Assembly: GCA_033391075.1 (NCBI GenBank)
Contig: JAWPMV010000001.1
Location: 7,068,001-7,132,000 of the forward strand
DNA: 64,000 nucleotides
Source of the DNA: Bacteroidia bacterium
GTDB lineage: Bacteria; Bacteroidota; Bacteroidia; J057
Direction: 5' to 3'
In this document: one piece after another, positions 18,403 to 28,216 of the stretch
Layout of the letters: every line of letters begins with the position of its first letter
Numbering within the stretch: position 1 is the first letter of the stretch
Program-made: the position numbers and the translations under genes
Notes under the pieces: generated by a model
Databases searched by the model: none
Told to the model about the DNA's origin: nothing
What the model saw: the letters and a program-made list of their open reading frames with translations, nothing else

Positions 18403-18426
18403 ACCCTGGATTCTTGAGTCCAGGGT
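18403..18426 (+). terminator. ardC terminator
   Basis: Perfect 8-bp stem ACCCTGGA / TCCAGGGT, 8-nt loop, then TTTCTTTG, 9 bp after the ardC stop. Confidence 0.85.
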
Positions 18427-18515
18427 TTTCTTTGTGTGAACTGAAGATATTGAAGTCCGGGAATTTCCTCTTAACTTTTCTTGCAGCATGAAGGACTTGA
18501 AACAACACTGACATT

Positions 18516-19349
18516 ATGAACTGGGAAGAATATGAAGACGTAACCAAATACATCTACGAGACCCTAGGCCATAAAAAGGGAGTTAAGATCGTTGGGCATG
18601 GGAAAGATTGTAAAGTAAAAGGCACATCAGGCGTTTTCCATCAAATAGATGTGCTGATCAGTTACAATGATGGAGATAATGACTACTTGATAGCCATAGA
18701 ATGTAAACACTGGAAAAAAACGGTAAACAAAGACGTCGTTATGAAATTGGTCTGTGTTATTGAAGACGCCAGAATCCATAAGGGTGTAGTCGTTTCTCAA
18801 AAGGGTTTTACCAAGGATGCAAGGTTGTTTGCTAAGTATAAAAACATAGACCTGACGGTGCTCAGCGAGCTAGATGAAAAGGATCAAAAGAAAGAGGCGC
18901 AAGAACCGAGCTTTGAAATCGGGACGCTCATCGTTATGAACAAGGTTGAACGAAGTCGCCCCGAGATATTGAGTATAACGTTTGATCCACGAAAACCAGA
19001 GCTCTCATCTCTACCACCACATCTTTTAATCTTAAGGCAAAAAGATGGCAAAGACACCCCACTTAATCATTACATCGCGACTTTTAAAAAGCAGCTGCAT
19101 AAGTTAGAGGCGGAGAAAATACTTCAGGAGTATTATGATCTCAAAGAGGGTCATTTGATTAATAAAGCAACCAAAGAGATAGTGCCAATTAGAGGCTTCA
19201 CCTTGAAAGGCAAACTAACCGTAAAGAACATAAGTGGAAACCGGCAGATAGACATTGTGGATGAAGTTTGGATGAAAATGAAAGTACTGTTTGAAGGCAA
19301 ATCTTATACTATTTCTAAGACGGGTATGATTAAAGAAGATAGGAAGTAG
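18516..19349 (+). CDS. Mrr-like restriction endonuclease (type IV-like)
   Basis: 277 residues. The N-terminal domain has the Mrr-type PD-(D/E)XK pattern: HQIDVLISY (Asp45) and IAIECKHWKKTV (Glu62, Lys64), then a KGVVVSQKGFTKDARLFAKYKNIDL segment typical of this fold. The C-terminal 150 residues are not recognised and may sense substrate. Mrr-like enzymes cut modified or foreign DNA; the exact target cannot be read from sequence. It stands alone between ardC and a lipoprotein gene, so it may be a single-protein defence function. Confidence 0.75.
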   Translation: MNWEEYEDVTKYIYETLGHKKGVKIVGHGKDCKVKGTSGVFHQIDVLISYNDGDNDYLIAIECKHWKKTVNKDVVMKLVCVIEDARIHKGVVVSQKGFTKDARLFAKYKNIDLTVLSELDEKDQKKEAQEPSFEIGTLIVMNKVERSRPEILSITFDPRKPELSSLPPHLLILRQKDGKDTPLNHYIATFKKQLHKLEAEKILQEYYDLKEGHLINKATKEIVPIRGFTLKGKLTVKNISGNRQIDIVDEVWMKMKVLFEGKSYTISKTGMIKEDRK

Positions 19350-19488
19350 GGTAGCCTAATTTTTAATGATACCAATTCTAATCTGCCTATTCTTTATCCT
19401 CCATTTGTGAATATTTTTCATAGACCGATATAAAATCATTCTATTTATAGTCCCGGTAAAAATATTTTTTCATTAATAATATATTTTA

Positions 19489-19496
19489 TACATTTG
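19489..19496 (+). promoter_or_regulatory. Bacteroidota-type -7 promoter element
   Basis: TACATTTG matches the Bacteroidota -7 consensus TAnnTTTG, 17 bp before the lipoprotein ATG, in a very A+T-rich region. The -33 region is only T-rich, without a clear TTTG. Confidence 0.5.
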
Positions 19497-19513
19497 GACA
19501 AAATATAGACAAA

Positions 19514-20137
19514 ATGAATAAGATACGTTTCAGTGCCATCCTTTTAATAGCTTTATTGCCTTCATCTATATTGTATATCTCAGGGTGTGCTCCAACTTCT
19601 CAAAAAATAAGTACACAAACTCTTTTAGTTGAAAGAAATAGCTTGACAATGAGCGCGTTAGAGGGTGATTGCGATGATATTAACGCGGATGTGTGGAAAG
19701 AAGATTTGAATTCATTCCTTGATAGCTACAGAAGAGATATAGTTCAATTTCAAAATCAGGCAAAGAAAAAGAAGAATAACTCAAATATACTGACGATCAT
19801 TGGGACTGCCATAGGATTAACTGGCGGAGTCGTCGGAATTGCAGACTCAGATAGCGAAGCCAAGGTAGCTGAAATTACAAGCCTAACGACAGCCGCTCTT
19901 ACATCAACTGTGGGGATTGTTGATAGTGGAGTTAAATCTGAAAAACTTAGTGATTGTGCTCAAGAGATAAAAACGGCATTAGACGAGTTTGTAGCAAAAT
20001 GGCCAATTACTGCAGTACCACGAAATTGTAAGGAGGCTGATGAATATAAAGAAGATAGAGTTAATTTAGCTAAGAGGATTACTGAGGCGAATGATTGTAC
20101 AACCCCTAGTGCCCAGAAGGTTTTTTCATCTCAGTAA
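19514..20137 (+). CDS. Lipoprotein of unknown function
   Basis: 207 residues with a lipoprotein signal peptide ending in YISGC (lipobox Cys25). The middle contains a glycine/threonine-rich hydrophobic stretch (ILTIIGTAIGLTGGVVGIA) that could be a membrane or amyloid-like segment. Four further cysteines could form disulfides. No family recognised. It might be a surface exclusion-type protein, but there is no direct evidence. A promoter-like TACATTTG lies upstream and hairpins follow the stop. Confidence 0.65.
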   Translation: MNKIRFSAILLIALLPSSILYISGCAPTSQKISTQTLLVERNSLTMSALEGDCDDINADVWKEDLNSFLDSYRRDIVQFQNQAKKKKNNSNILTIIGTAIGLTGGVVGIADSDSEAKVAEITSLTTAALTSTVGIVDSGVKSEKLSDCAQEIKTALDEFVAKWPITAVPRNCKEADEYKEDRVNLAKRITEANDCTTPSAQKVFSSQ

Positions 20138-20179
20138 AATTCTCTAAAACTCTTTTTGAGGATTAGTCTTGCCTGGTTG

Positions 20180-20270
20180 AGCATAGCCAACCCTTTGGCT
20201 ATGCTGTTAACCTACTGTGAGCATTAGTTAAAAATAGGTGTAATAGCCCCCATTTCTGGTGGGGGCTATT
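20180..20270. terminator. Two hairpins between convergent genes
   Basis: An 11-bp stem AGCATAGCCAA / TTGGCTATGCT (20180-20205, 4-nt loop) and a 10-bp stem AATAGCCCCC / GGGGGCTATT (20242-20270, 9-nt loop). Both lie in the 194-bp gap between the lipoprotein gene and the next minus-strand gene. T-tracts are short, so termination strength is uncertain. Confidence 0.6.
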
Positions 20271-20331
20271 ATTGTACTAAAAACCTGGACTACTACATCC
20301 AGGCTTTCAAGTGGGGTGGTTATCAGATGTA

Positions 20332-20778
20332 TTAATCTGTAACTAGCTCAAGTGTTCTACGCTTGAGCGCCATAGTAATCCGCAAAGCAATATATTGCTC
20401 AATAGACTCTTTCTGTATAACGACTGCATCTTCACCTTCAGGTATATTCAAATTAACTTTATCTTCTGAATTTAGAATATGTCCCTGGACATAATAATCT
20501 CCAGCACTATTTTGTGAGATAGGTGAAATAAAATTAGTGTCTTCACAAGTTGGGTAAGTAGTTTTGCACACCATATGAATCCGGTTGGCGATATATCGCT
20601 CCATGAATCCTTTCGGGACAACTACAGCATCTTCGCCCTCAGGTATGTCTAGAGCTAGTTTGACTTTTGTGTCCAAAATAAAACCCTGGATGAGATAATC
20701 TTCCAGGTCATTTTGGTAAATCGTAGGGCATGAAGAATCTTCGCAGCCCAACGTCGCATGAATAATTTTAACTTTCAT
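20332..20778 (-). CDS. Hypothetical protein made of two tandem repeats
   Basis: 148 residues formed by a duplication: each half has a (D)YxxQGxIL segment, then N/DIPEGEDAVV, then a (R/Q)YIAxRI segment. Cysteine pairs occur in both halves. Single-copy proteins of similar layout (CPTxY... VVQGY... LPxGE) occur, as I recall, in actinobacteria, often beside HTH genes; that is memory, not a search. Here its ATG overlaps the 3' end of the upstream membrane protein gene by 11 bp, so the two are coupled. Function unknown. Confidence 0.6.
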   Translation of the reverse strand: MKVKIIHATLGCEDSSCPTIYQNDLEDYLIQGFILDTKVKLALDIPEGEDAVVVPKGFMERYIANRIHMVCKTTYPTCEDTNFISPISQNSAGDYYVQGHILNSEDKVNLNIPEGEDAVVIQKESIEQYIALRITMALKRRTLELVTD

Positions 20779-21235
20779 CTGTTTGATCTTTTCTTGTTGT
20801 TTTTACTTTATGTTGAATTATCTCTTCAATAAATGCTTGGAAGTCTGTTGAGTGAACTTGCTTAACTTCTTCCCAACGCTCTAGAATTGACTCATTGGTG
20901 AATAATCGATAAATATCTTTTTTATCTCGCTCCCATAACTCACCCTCGATATGTCCTTTCTTGTGTAGATAATAGTTCTCGAAGGCTTTATTAATCCGAA
21001 AAGTATTGATTGATCGCATCAAGTAGTCATCTTTTGGGATACCTTTTTCCTCAGCAAGCAGAGTGAGAATACGCGGATTATCAAGCATAGCTTGGCGATC
21101 ACGTTGAAAACCTTCAAATTTTCTCACCAGAAAATCAGCTAAGCGTAGCTTTGTATTTCGTCTCAATTCTACTAACCCCAAGACAATAGGGATTATCAGT
21201 AGTATTATTTCAATGTTGATCCCGAGTAATTCCAT
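20768..21235 (-). CDS. Small membrane-anchored hypothetical protein
   Basis: 155 residues. One N-terminal hydrophobic helix (IEIILLIIPIVLGLVEL) is followed by a charged, helical cytoplasmic part. The layout resembles small inner-membrane proteins with a helical cytosolic tail (DUF4760-like), but the family is not certain. Translationally coupled to the repeat protein gene downstream (11-bp overlap). Confidence 0.55.
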   Translation of the reverse strand: MELLGINIEIILLIIPIVLGLVELRRNTKLRLADFLVRKFEGFQRDRQAMLDNPRILTLLAEEKGIPKDDYLMRSINTFRINKAFENYYLHKKGHIEGELWERDKKDIYRLFTNESILERWEEVKQVHSTDFQAFIEEIIQHKVKTTRKDQTDES

Positions 21236-21310
21236 AAAATCACTCTAATTATTCCATACCGCAAAGAACTCGACTAACTTTCCTGTGAATATAGTTAAAT
21301 CAATTTTTTG

Positions 21311-21324
21311 CGACAAATATGTCG
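21311..21324 (+). promoter_or_regulatory. Inverted repeat upstream of the XRE gene
   Basis: CGACA-AATA-TGTCG, 27 bp before the XRE ATG. Position and symmetry suggest the autoregulatory operator of that regulator. Confidence 0.5.
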
Positions 21325-21351
21325 TATTTTTAATTTTATATTTCCCTCATC

Positions 21352-21627
21352 TTGCCCTGCATGGGCCCTCAGGATGAAATACAGCTATTTTTAGATACTT
21401 TTGGGAAAAGAGTGAAGGAGCTAAGAAACCAAAAAGGGCTAACGCAACATGATTTGGCAGACCGCTCTTATATGGATATTAGGCAGATTCAACGAATAGA
21501 AGCTGGAGATATTAATACGTCGATTTGGAATGCACATCTAATTGCAGAAGGTCTGGAGGTACCCATAGATAAGCTATTCCTAAATAAGCTAGAGGATAGC
21601 CAAAGTACCCCTCCTCAATCAGACTGA
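21352..21627 (+). CDS. XRE-family HTH regulator
   Basis: 91 residues. A single HTH_3 domain covers about 15-72: FGKRVKELRNQKGLTQHDLAD, MDIRQIQRIEAGDINTSIWNAHLIAEGLEVPIDKLF. This is the common Bacteroidota cro/CI-like form. Start could also be the second ATG-like codon three residues later; the first is used because the frame is open and the spacing is similar. Likely represses its own promoter through the CGACA/TGTCG repeat. Confidence 0.8.
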   Translation: MPCMGPQDEIQLFLDTFGKRVKELRNQKGLTQHDLADRSYMDIRQIQRIEAGDINTSIWNAHLIAEGLEVPIDKLFLNKLEDSQSTPPQSD

Positions 21628-22095
21628 AACCTGGTAGAAATTTCTAATGGAGTTTACTAGATCTATTACCCTTACAGAAATTCGTTCTTTCTTTTTGTCT
21701 GAAGAACTGATATCACATCTACTTCAAATCATTTGTAATGAAACAGTCTCAAGACATGTATCAGTTAGTAAATGCTGACATTTAATTTCTTTGCCCATTT
21801 CAATGAATAGGTAAAAAGCCTCCCTCCTTTTTAGGTAAATATTTCCCAGTCACAATCTGTTGTAGAAACTCCTTGTGATAAGAAGATTATAGGAGATCTT
21901 TGATTTAGGTAAGATCGTGGGCCCTTCGGATAGAGGAGTTGATCGAATGATTTCAGCAATGAAGAATAACCTTATTTGGATTAATACTCTTGGACTACAC
22001 ATTTTTTTAATTTCTTTCACTTAGTTATATAGAAAAAGCCGACCCCTAAAGGTCGACTTTTGATTTCCCTTGATGAGCTAGTCATCTAAAAGAAT
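21628..22095. other. 468-bp region without a convincing gene
   Basis: A+T-rich. A 43-codon frame begins at 21648 but has no recognisable features. The only clear element is the terminator at 22036-22059. Confidence 0.6.
22036..22059 (-). terminator. Terminator of the M43 protease gene
   Basis: 9-bp stem AAGCCGACC / GGTCGACTT with one mismatch and a 6-nt loop; on the minus strand it is followed by TTTCTAT. It lies 36 bp after the protease stop. Confidence 0.75.
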
Positions 22096-25000
22096 TTAAT
22101 GCTCGACTACAAACTTCATATGATGACGATCTTTATCATTACTCAATACGATGAGATATATTCCTTCGGGAAATGATTGTGTATCAATTGAGAATGATTC
22201 TGCCCCGCTATGATTAGAGATCTGACTCTTCTGGGACACTAATTGTCCAACCATGTTGTATACACTCACTACTGTTCGGCGTTTATTCTCCTGAGTGTAG
22301 TGAATATTAATTTGATCATGAGCAGGATTAGGAAATATATTAAGAAGAGAAAACTCATTGTATTTCCAGTAGACCTCAACTTTGGGGGTATAGTTAAAGT
22401 TTCCATCTTGATCGGTTCCTCTTCCACGATATATTGCATAGTTAGTGCCTACCGCTGCATCATAGTGTATAAAAGTAACTGGATATGCAATGCCAATGTC
22501 TGGTGAAATAGTCTTTTGTTCTATCTCTTTCCAGATGATTCCGTCTCTAGAGTATTCCAATGTTACTTCTTCATTGTCTTGGTCGAATACGCCTACCAAT
22601 TCGACTTCAGCATCCGTAGTATTAATAGCATTTGCGGTGATGGAGAGCCAGGAGACGGGAAAAGTTGTTGAGTTAACAGTAAAAGAATCAATAGATGAGC
22701 AACCAACTTGGTCGCTGACAGAAACGATATATATTCCGTTTGTTAGACTATCAAGATCTTCAGTGGTTTCCCCATTACTCCAATCATAGATAAATGGCGC
22801 ATAACCACCATTGACGATTAAATCAATCTCGCCATCAGCGCTACCAGCTCCAGTGTTTGGAATCGTTATCGCGCTCAATCCAATATCTGATACAACTGTA
22901 ATAAATACCGCGGTATCCTCTACCCCACAAGCATCAGAGGCTGTGAGCATCAAGGTATACGTTCCCGGTGTTGAGTACGTTGGATAAATCCCAGGAAAGC
23001 TGGTAGTCGTTACATTACCTTGTCCATCATCCCAAATATATGGGCTGCTAGACGGCGTATTGGTAAAGACGGTATCCATCAGACCAACACAACGTATCAG
23101 AGGCAGCGAAAACTCCGGTACCGGACGCGGCGTCACCTTGACCACTATCGTGGTATCAAAGGTCGCCGCTTCACAACCATTGTTATCACTGACCAGCAAT
23201 GACACATCATAGGTACCTGGATCAGTGTAGGTATGCGTAGCACTGGCTGTGGTAGCAAAGGTACCATCATTCCAGTCCCACAGATAGTCAATCCCTGCCA
23301 CACTCGAAGCCGCAACCGACAATGTTGTACCAAGGCACAATTCACTATCAGATACATTGGTCAGACTGACCTGGCTAGCCGCGGATGGATTGACGTTAAT
23401 ACTATGGGTAATTACTGTTCCCGCACTATTACACTGTCCGCCATTGATCGTCACGGTTACCGTATACGTTCCGGCTGTAGCGTAGGTATGCTGACGCGAG
23501 ATGGCATTGCCACTCGATAGCACAGTCCCATCGCCAAAGTCCCAGACGGTATTGGTCGGCGTATTGACGAGATAATCACTGCTCACTGCCAGATCTACCG
23601 GCGCTCCCACACAGGTTGTGGTCGGGGCCAAGGTAAAGACAGTTGCACTGGTCGGCGTGTAGGTAGGATCAACGACCCATTCTACAAAGCCATCATTGTC
23701 AACCTCGTCTATTTCGACTTCATCATTGTTGGGATCAAGCGCCAGACGCATAAAGTAAATGTCACCTGGCACAAAATTGCATGGTACCGCAAAGGGCACA
23801 CTCGATGCATTGGGCGGAGGTGATTGTCCCACAGCTAGCGGAGCAAATTTCTTGGTACCGACCAATTGCTGGGTACCAGCGACGGTCGGCTGTGTTCCAA
23901 GATAAATACTCACTACCAGACTATCAGACGCATCCGCAATCCCATTGTTGATCGCCGTAAAGGTAATCCCAAAGGATTCACCCGGCTCGATCACTCCTGG
24001 ACCAGCTCCCGAGGTACCTGCTCCTACCGCAGTAAGGGCATAGTTAGCTCGGGTTGGACTCGAGACAATGTTGTAATTGACTGCCGCACCGTTATTCCAA
24101 TCATCCGGAGCTTCAGGGATCACATCTTCGTGATCGACCATCAGCCAGAGCTTGCCTTGATTGGCGGCTCCATTGGCGCCTGGTATCACACCATACGTCG
24201 CCAGCTGAGCTTGCGTCGGTAGGGTAAAATTGAGCGTACTGGATTGGCTAGAGCCGGTGGTCATGTTGGACAGTTGCGTGGTCGCAACCAACAAGTCACT
24301 GGTCGAATCAGGCGTCGAACTATTGATTGAGTAATATACTCTCACATTAGGATCAACGGCCATCATTTTCCTCGTGCTTGTTACTGGCTTGCCTCCCCCG
24401 GTATTACCTTGGAAGTTTGAACCAGCGCCATAATCAACGGTAAAATCCATGGCCACGGCTTCGCCTGGTGTGTATGAGCTCTTGTCGAGCGACACATCAG
24501 ACACAAACAAATCCCCTTCCGGAGATGTCTGGCTTGTCACCGTTACCACTTCAATCACAGTCGAAGCCGCCTGAGTAATCACGGACCAATTGTTGGTCTC
24601 GTTACTCTCGGTGACTTGTCCCGAGGCATCAGTCGATACGTGGACCACATAGGATCCCACTGGCAGATTAAAGGCGGTCATGTCTACTCCCGTAAAGGCA
24701 TAATTGTAATTGCCTGAAGGAGCTAGACCTGGTACCTGAACGTGCCATACGCGGATCGCCTGATCGCGAGGAAAGACACCCGGCGTCGTAAACGTACTGG
24801 GTACGAACCACACATCGGTGTAATGGGCTCCGGCTGCACCGGTAGCGCCATTGACATCCAGTATGGTCAGACCATTGGCTGTACTGGCACTGGGCAACGT
24901 CGTCACTGTGAGTGCCCCTACTGACGTCAGGTCAGGTAGTGGACCTGGTGCAACTGTTGTCTGTGCGGTCACACTAATCACCACATCGGCATTGGCATTG

Positions 25001-27315
25001 TCCCAAGCACGCACCCAGATTTTGTCTCCGGCATTGGCTGCCAGAGTCGCTGTCGAGGTATTGCCCGCATTGGTAAAATTGCATGATTGCAACGTCAGTG
25101 CATTAGCATTGGGACCAGTATAGATCGCCATTCGTAGATCATTGCTGGGTGTATTGCCTACTTCCGCCGCCGTAATGGTATACGTCTCGGTCGTAGCGAC
25201 ATCACCCACAAACCATACGTCCTTGGCATTGGCCTGACACGCAGGTCGCGCTGGAGCGGTGGTAACGGTAGCACAGGTAATCCCGGCTATGCCCGCTACA
25301 TTGCTCGTAGCTGTTCCTGGTGTAAATGAGGCCGCCGTGGCTGGCTCATCATGAGGATTACCACTGGCGCAGGTTGCAATCGTTCCACCCACAACATTGA
25401 CGAGCTGTGAGCTGGTCTTTTGACATCCGGTCGCATCAGTCGCGGTGACATAGTATCTGGTTGTTACGGATGGGCTAACGGTCTGGTTGGCACCAGTAGC
25501 CGTGTTGTTGCCCAGCCATTCCCACTGATACGTGATTGGCGCATTACCACCCACTACTCCAGCATCAATTGTGGTGCTGTTACCAGACTGTATTGTCCTG
25601 GTACTACCAGGAAAGAGTGTCATGGTATTGGGGTTGAGGGTAATGGTTACCGATTCTTCGTCACAGTTGGTGTTATCGGCTGATACTTTGTAGGTTGCCG
25701 AGCTACCGCTAGAGGGCAAATCTACCGTTTGCGGGCTCGGACACCCTGCACACCAGACCGCTCCGTTCGCATCTTTCCAGTCATAACTGGCAGCGCCCGT
25801 CGCGGTCAGCACAATCTGCCCACCGGGACATGACGTCAACGAACTCGCCGACAAGGTCACAGGCGCACCCGCTCCCCCACCGGAGGTGTTGGTTGCAGTA
25901 CAGGTTGCATTGGGTGACCAATAGTAGCGCAGCGTATAGGGCTGAGCCGAAGTCGATCCACCAAAGTTTCCCGTCTCTACTACCTGAATGATCAAGCCAT
26001 TACATGTAGCCAAAGCTGCATCAAGACAATAGTCTATCAGCTTGCCACCACTCGTCTGACGTGAGGACAAAACATTGCCATTGAGATCAGTAACCACTAC
26101 ATCAAGATCTGGCTCGCCAAGTAATTTGACGGTCAGCTTTCCATCGGTAGTCGCACCATAGAGGTCAATGTAATAGAAATCCTTATCACCATTCGTCCAG
26201 TCAACGTAAGCACGCAGTTCATTAATCCCAGAATTCGCAGTACCAACAGCAGGATGAGTAATATTGGCCTGATGACCTGCCATCTCTACTGCAGCAGCAG
26301 ATTCGTTGGGTTCGAACATTACATCTGTATATTCCAACAACGGTCGATAAGCTCTAATTGACTCACGTACTCTAGTTACCTGTCCATTGGTGAACATACT
26401 CAAACAATTATCACTAGCATAGGACATGTAGTTCATAGCCATTGCTGGATAAATTTTTGGAAGAGGAAAACCCACCGATGACAGTGGCCATGGCTCACTA
26501 GAGTTAGCACAATTGTAGCCATCTGAAATAGACTTCCCCCCTAACCAACCTTCTGGTGTTGTATCATCAACATGATCACTATTTTGAAGACCATTCTTAC
26601 CAAAGGTATGTAACAGTCCCAACCAATGTCCTACCTCATGAGTTGGAGTTGAAGTGAGCTGTAACACTGATTGATAATTAATGACCACACCATCCAGAGA
26701 TGAGTTGGTTGAGCCACACCAAGGGAATTCAGCGTAACCACCGATGGACGGGTAATCATTGATATCAGGATCAATCTGACAACCTCTTAAATCACAAACC
26801 CAAATATTGAGCAATTGATCAGGCTCAACAACATCACTACCGCCTGTGGTAGACGATTTAACATTATCTGCACTAGGATTCACACAACCAGCTGTACCAT
26901 CGGGGGCACGGTAGATCTGAGTGGAAGGGACTGTCATTACACCTCCTCCACCTGGAAATGAAGAGACTGCCGCCATCACGAATTCAATATTCATGTTGCC
27001 ATTTAATGCAGCGTTTTTTTGAGAGGTGTAATATGGCGTCGTTATAATATCAGTGGGATCAATATCATTGTATTGTTGGTTCATTTTAGCCAACAAATCT
27101 TGACATTTGACCACCCAATTATTGGCAGCAATATCACCCGGAGGTAGCACCACATGAAAAGCTACCGGTATGGTAATCTTTTGTGATCCAGGTATTGCTA
27201 TCGCAGCGATTGACGAGGGTGGATTAATTCCACATCCCGTCTGCGCAGATGAAGTATTGATATCAAGACAGAAACCAACCAATACCATGAATAACCATAA
27301 AGTTACTTTCTTCAT
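22096..27315 (-). CDS. Giant M43-type metalloprotease with PKD, CARDB-like and T9SS domains
   Basis: 1739 residues. A signal peptide (1-25) precedes a pappalysin-type M43 zinc protease with HEVGHWLGLLH at 226-236 and a downstream MNYMSYASD Met-turn. After this come Ig-like and pre-peptidase C-terminal-like parts, CARDB-like modules (DLTSVGALTV..., SNETNNW, VDHEDVIPEAPDDWNNG), PKD repeats (WDFGDGTVLSSGN, WDWNDGTF), an SprB-like repeat (GSADGEIDLIVNGGYAPFIYDWSNG) and a T9SS type A sorting domain (IFPNPAHDQ... GIYLIVLSNDKD). It should be secreted and cut host or environmental proteins. It is the largest cargo gene of the element. Confidence 0.88.
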   Translation of the reverse strand: MKKVTLWLFMVLVGFCLDINTSSAQTGCGINPPSSIAAIAIPGSQKITIPVAFHVVLPPGDIAANNWVVKCQDLLAKMNQQYNDIDPTDIITTPYYTSQKNAALNGNMNIEFVMAAVSSFPGGGGVMTVPSTQIYRAPDGTAGCVNPSADNVKSSTTGGSDVVEPDQLLNIWVCDLRGCQIDPDINDYPSIGGYAEFPWCGSTNSSLDGVVINYQSVLQLTSTPTHEVGHWLGLLHTFGKNGLQNSDHVDDTTPEGWLGGKSISDGYNCANSSEPWPLSSVGFPLPKIYPAMAMNYMSYASDNCLSMFTNGQVTRVRESIRAYRPLLEYTDVMFEPNESAAAVEMAGHQANITHPAVGTANSGINELRAYVDWTNGDKDFYYIDLYGATTDGKLTVKLLGEPDLDVVVTDLNGNVLSSRQTSGGKLIDYCLDAALATCNGLIIQVVETGNFGGSTSAQPYTLRYYWSPNATCTATNTSGGGAGAPVTLSASSLTSCPGGQIVLTATGAASYDWKDANGAVWCAGCPSPQTVDLPSSGSSATYKVSADNTNCDEESVTITLNPNTMTLFPGSTRTIQSGNSTTIDAGVVGGNAPITYQWEWLGNNTATGANQTVSPSVTTRYYVTATDATGCQKTSSQLVNVVGGTIATCASGNPHDEPATAASFTPGTATSNVAGIAGITCATVTTAPARPACQANAKDVWFVGDVATTETYTITAAEVGNTPSNDLRMAIYTGPNANALTLQSCNFTNAGNTSTATLAANAGDKIWVRAWDNANADVVISVTAQTTVAPGPLPDLTSVGALTVTTLPSASTANGLTILDVNGATGAAGAHYTDVWFVPSTFTTPGVFPRDQAIRVWHVQVPGLAPSGNYNYAFTGVDMTAFNLPVGSYVVHVSTDASGQVTESNETNNWSVITQAASTVIEVVTVTSQTSPEGDLFVSDVSLDKSSYTPGEAVAMDFTVDYGAGSNFQGNTGGGKPVTSTRKMMAVDPNVRVYYSINSSTPDSTSDLLVATTQLSNMTTGSSQSSTLNFTLPTQAQLATYGVIPGANGAANQGKLWLMVDHEDVIPEAPDDWNNGAAVNYNIVSSPTRANYALTAVGAGTSGAGPGVIEPGESFGITFTAINNGIADASDSLVVSIYLGTQPTVAGTQQLVGTKKFAPLAVGQSPPPNASSVPFAVPCNFVPGDIYFMRLALDPNNDEVEIDEVDNDGFVEWVVDPTYTPTSATVFTLAPTTTCVGAPVDLAVSSDYLVNTPTNTVWDFGDGTVLSSGNAISRQHTYATAGTYTVTVTINGGQCNSAGTVITHSINVNPSAASQVSLTNVSDSELCLGTTLSVAASSVAGIDYLWDWNDGTFATTASATHTYTDPGTYDVSLLVSDNNGCEAATFDTTIVVKVTPRPVPEFSLPLIRCVGLMDTVFTNTPSSSPYIWDDGQGNVTTTSFPGIYPTYSTPGTYTLMLTASDACGVEDTAVFITVVSDIGLSAITIPNTGAGSADGEIDLIVNGGYAPFIYDWSNGETTEDLDSLTNGIYIVSVSDQVGCSSIDSFTVNSTTFPVSWLSITANAINTTDAEVELVGVFDQDNEEVTLEYSRDGIIWKEIEQKTISPDIGIAYPVTFIHYDAAVGTNYAIYRGRGTDQDGNFNYTPKVEVYWKYNEFSLLNIFPNPAHDQINIHYTQENKRRTVVSVYNMVGQLVSQKSQISNHSGAESFSIDTQSFPEGIYLIVLSNDKDRHHMKFVVEH

Positions 27316-27405
27316 AAGACCAAATATTTTCTTTTATATGAGAGAACAAAAAATGCTCCGCAGAGGAGCTTTACTTTGAAATATATTTATCATAAAATAT
27401 ACTGC

Positions 27406-28092
27406 ATGTCAAAAAAAACACTGTTCGCATTTTTATTATTTATCCTAATAATTCCTCTCACACCCGTAACTACTTATGCACTGAGCCCTCTACAATCATG
27501 CGAACCACCTGGTATTTCTACCACTGAATCCTCTTCAGGCCAGTGGATATATGAATACGCTCATGGCGGTCTGCTACTTAATTTAGACTTAGATTTGGGT
27601 GAAGAAATCCATCAACAGCCTGCAAATAATAACTCTCTATCACCACGCAATCTTAATACAATAAAGGCTCAATACGTAGTTGCGCTTTGGGGCGGGCCAC
27701 AAGATGTTAAGCTTTACAAAAAGATGAAAACTTCATCTTTTAAGAATGAATCAAAGTATACTGATTTCAATAAAGTTGTTTCCGTTAAGGATGGACAGAG
27801 TTTTATTTTTCCTACTACTTTCAACAACCAAAAGATTCAAACTTATCAATGTGGAAAATACTCTGTAGATGACTACCTATACCATCTCCTTAGCTCTGAC
27901 ACCACACCTCACCTTGCCCCTCACGTAACTCAAGCAGAGTTTACCGAACTAATGACCGAATTCGTCACAGCTTATGAGACGAAGAATGATATTACTAATA
28001 GCGAAATCGATATGACCTTCCCTGCCATCGAAACTGAGTTTCCATTTTTCTATAGAATTTGGCAACAGATAAAAAGTGCATTGAGATTTTAA
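27406..28092 (+). CDS. Secreted hypothetical protein
   Basis: The ATG at 27406 (MSKKTLFAFLLFILIIPL) gives a good signal peptide cleaved near TYA-LSP; the ten residues upstream in frame would spoil it. The mature part of about 205 residues has two cysteines and no recognised domain. Divergent from the M43 protease, sharing a 90-bp upstream region, so co-regulation is possible. Confidence 0.6.
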   Translation: MSKKTLFAFLLFILIIPLTPVTTYALSPLQSCEPPGISTTESSSGQWIYEYAHGGLLLNLDLDLGEEIHQQPANNNSLSPRNLNTIKAQYVVALWGGPQDVKLYKKMKTSSFKNESKYTDFNKVVSVKDGQSFIFPTTFNNQKIQTYQCGKYSVDDYLYHLLSSDTTPHLAPHVTQAEFTELMTEFVTAYETKNDITNSEIDMTFPAIETEFPFFYRIWQQIKSALRF

Positions 28093-28216
28093 TAGAAATT
28101 ACGAACGGCAAAGAACAAAAAGCTGTTGAATTGTTTTTTTTTCTACTTCTAAAAACCGAATCAACATTCTTTACTTACGCCATCAATGAGAATAGTTACC
28201 AGAATGATTTTCTTTT

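Noticed and set aside
21648-21779. 43-codon frame after the XRE gene
   Set aside because: No start signals, no conserved look, and A+T-rich background makes it likely to be chance.
22096-27315. Several short plus-strand frames inside the protease gene
   Set aside because: They are antisense shadows of a long repeat-rich gene.
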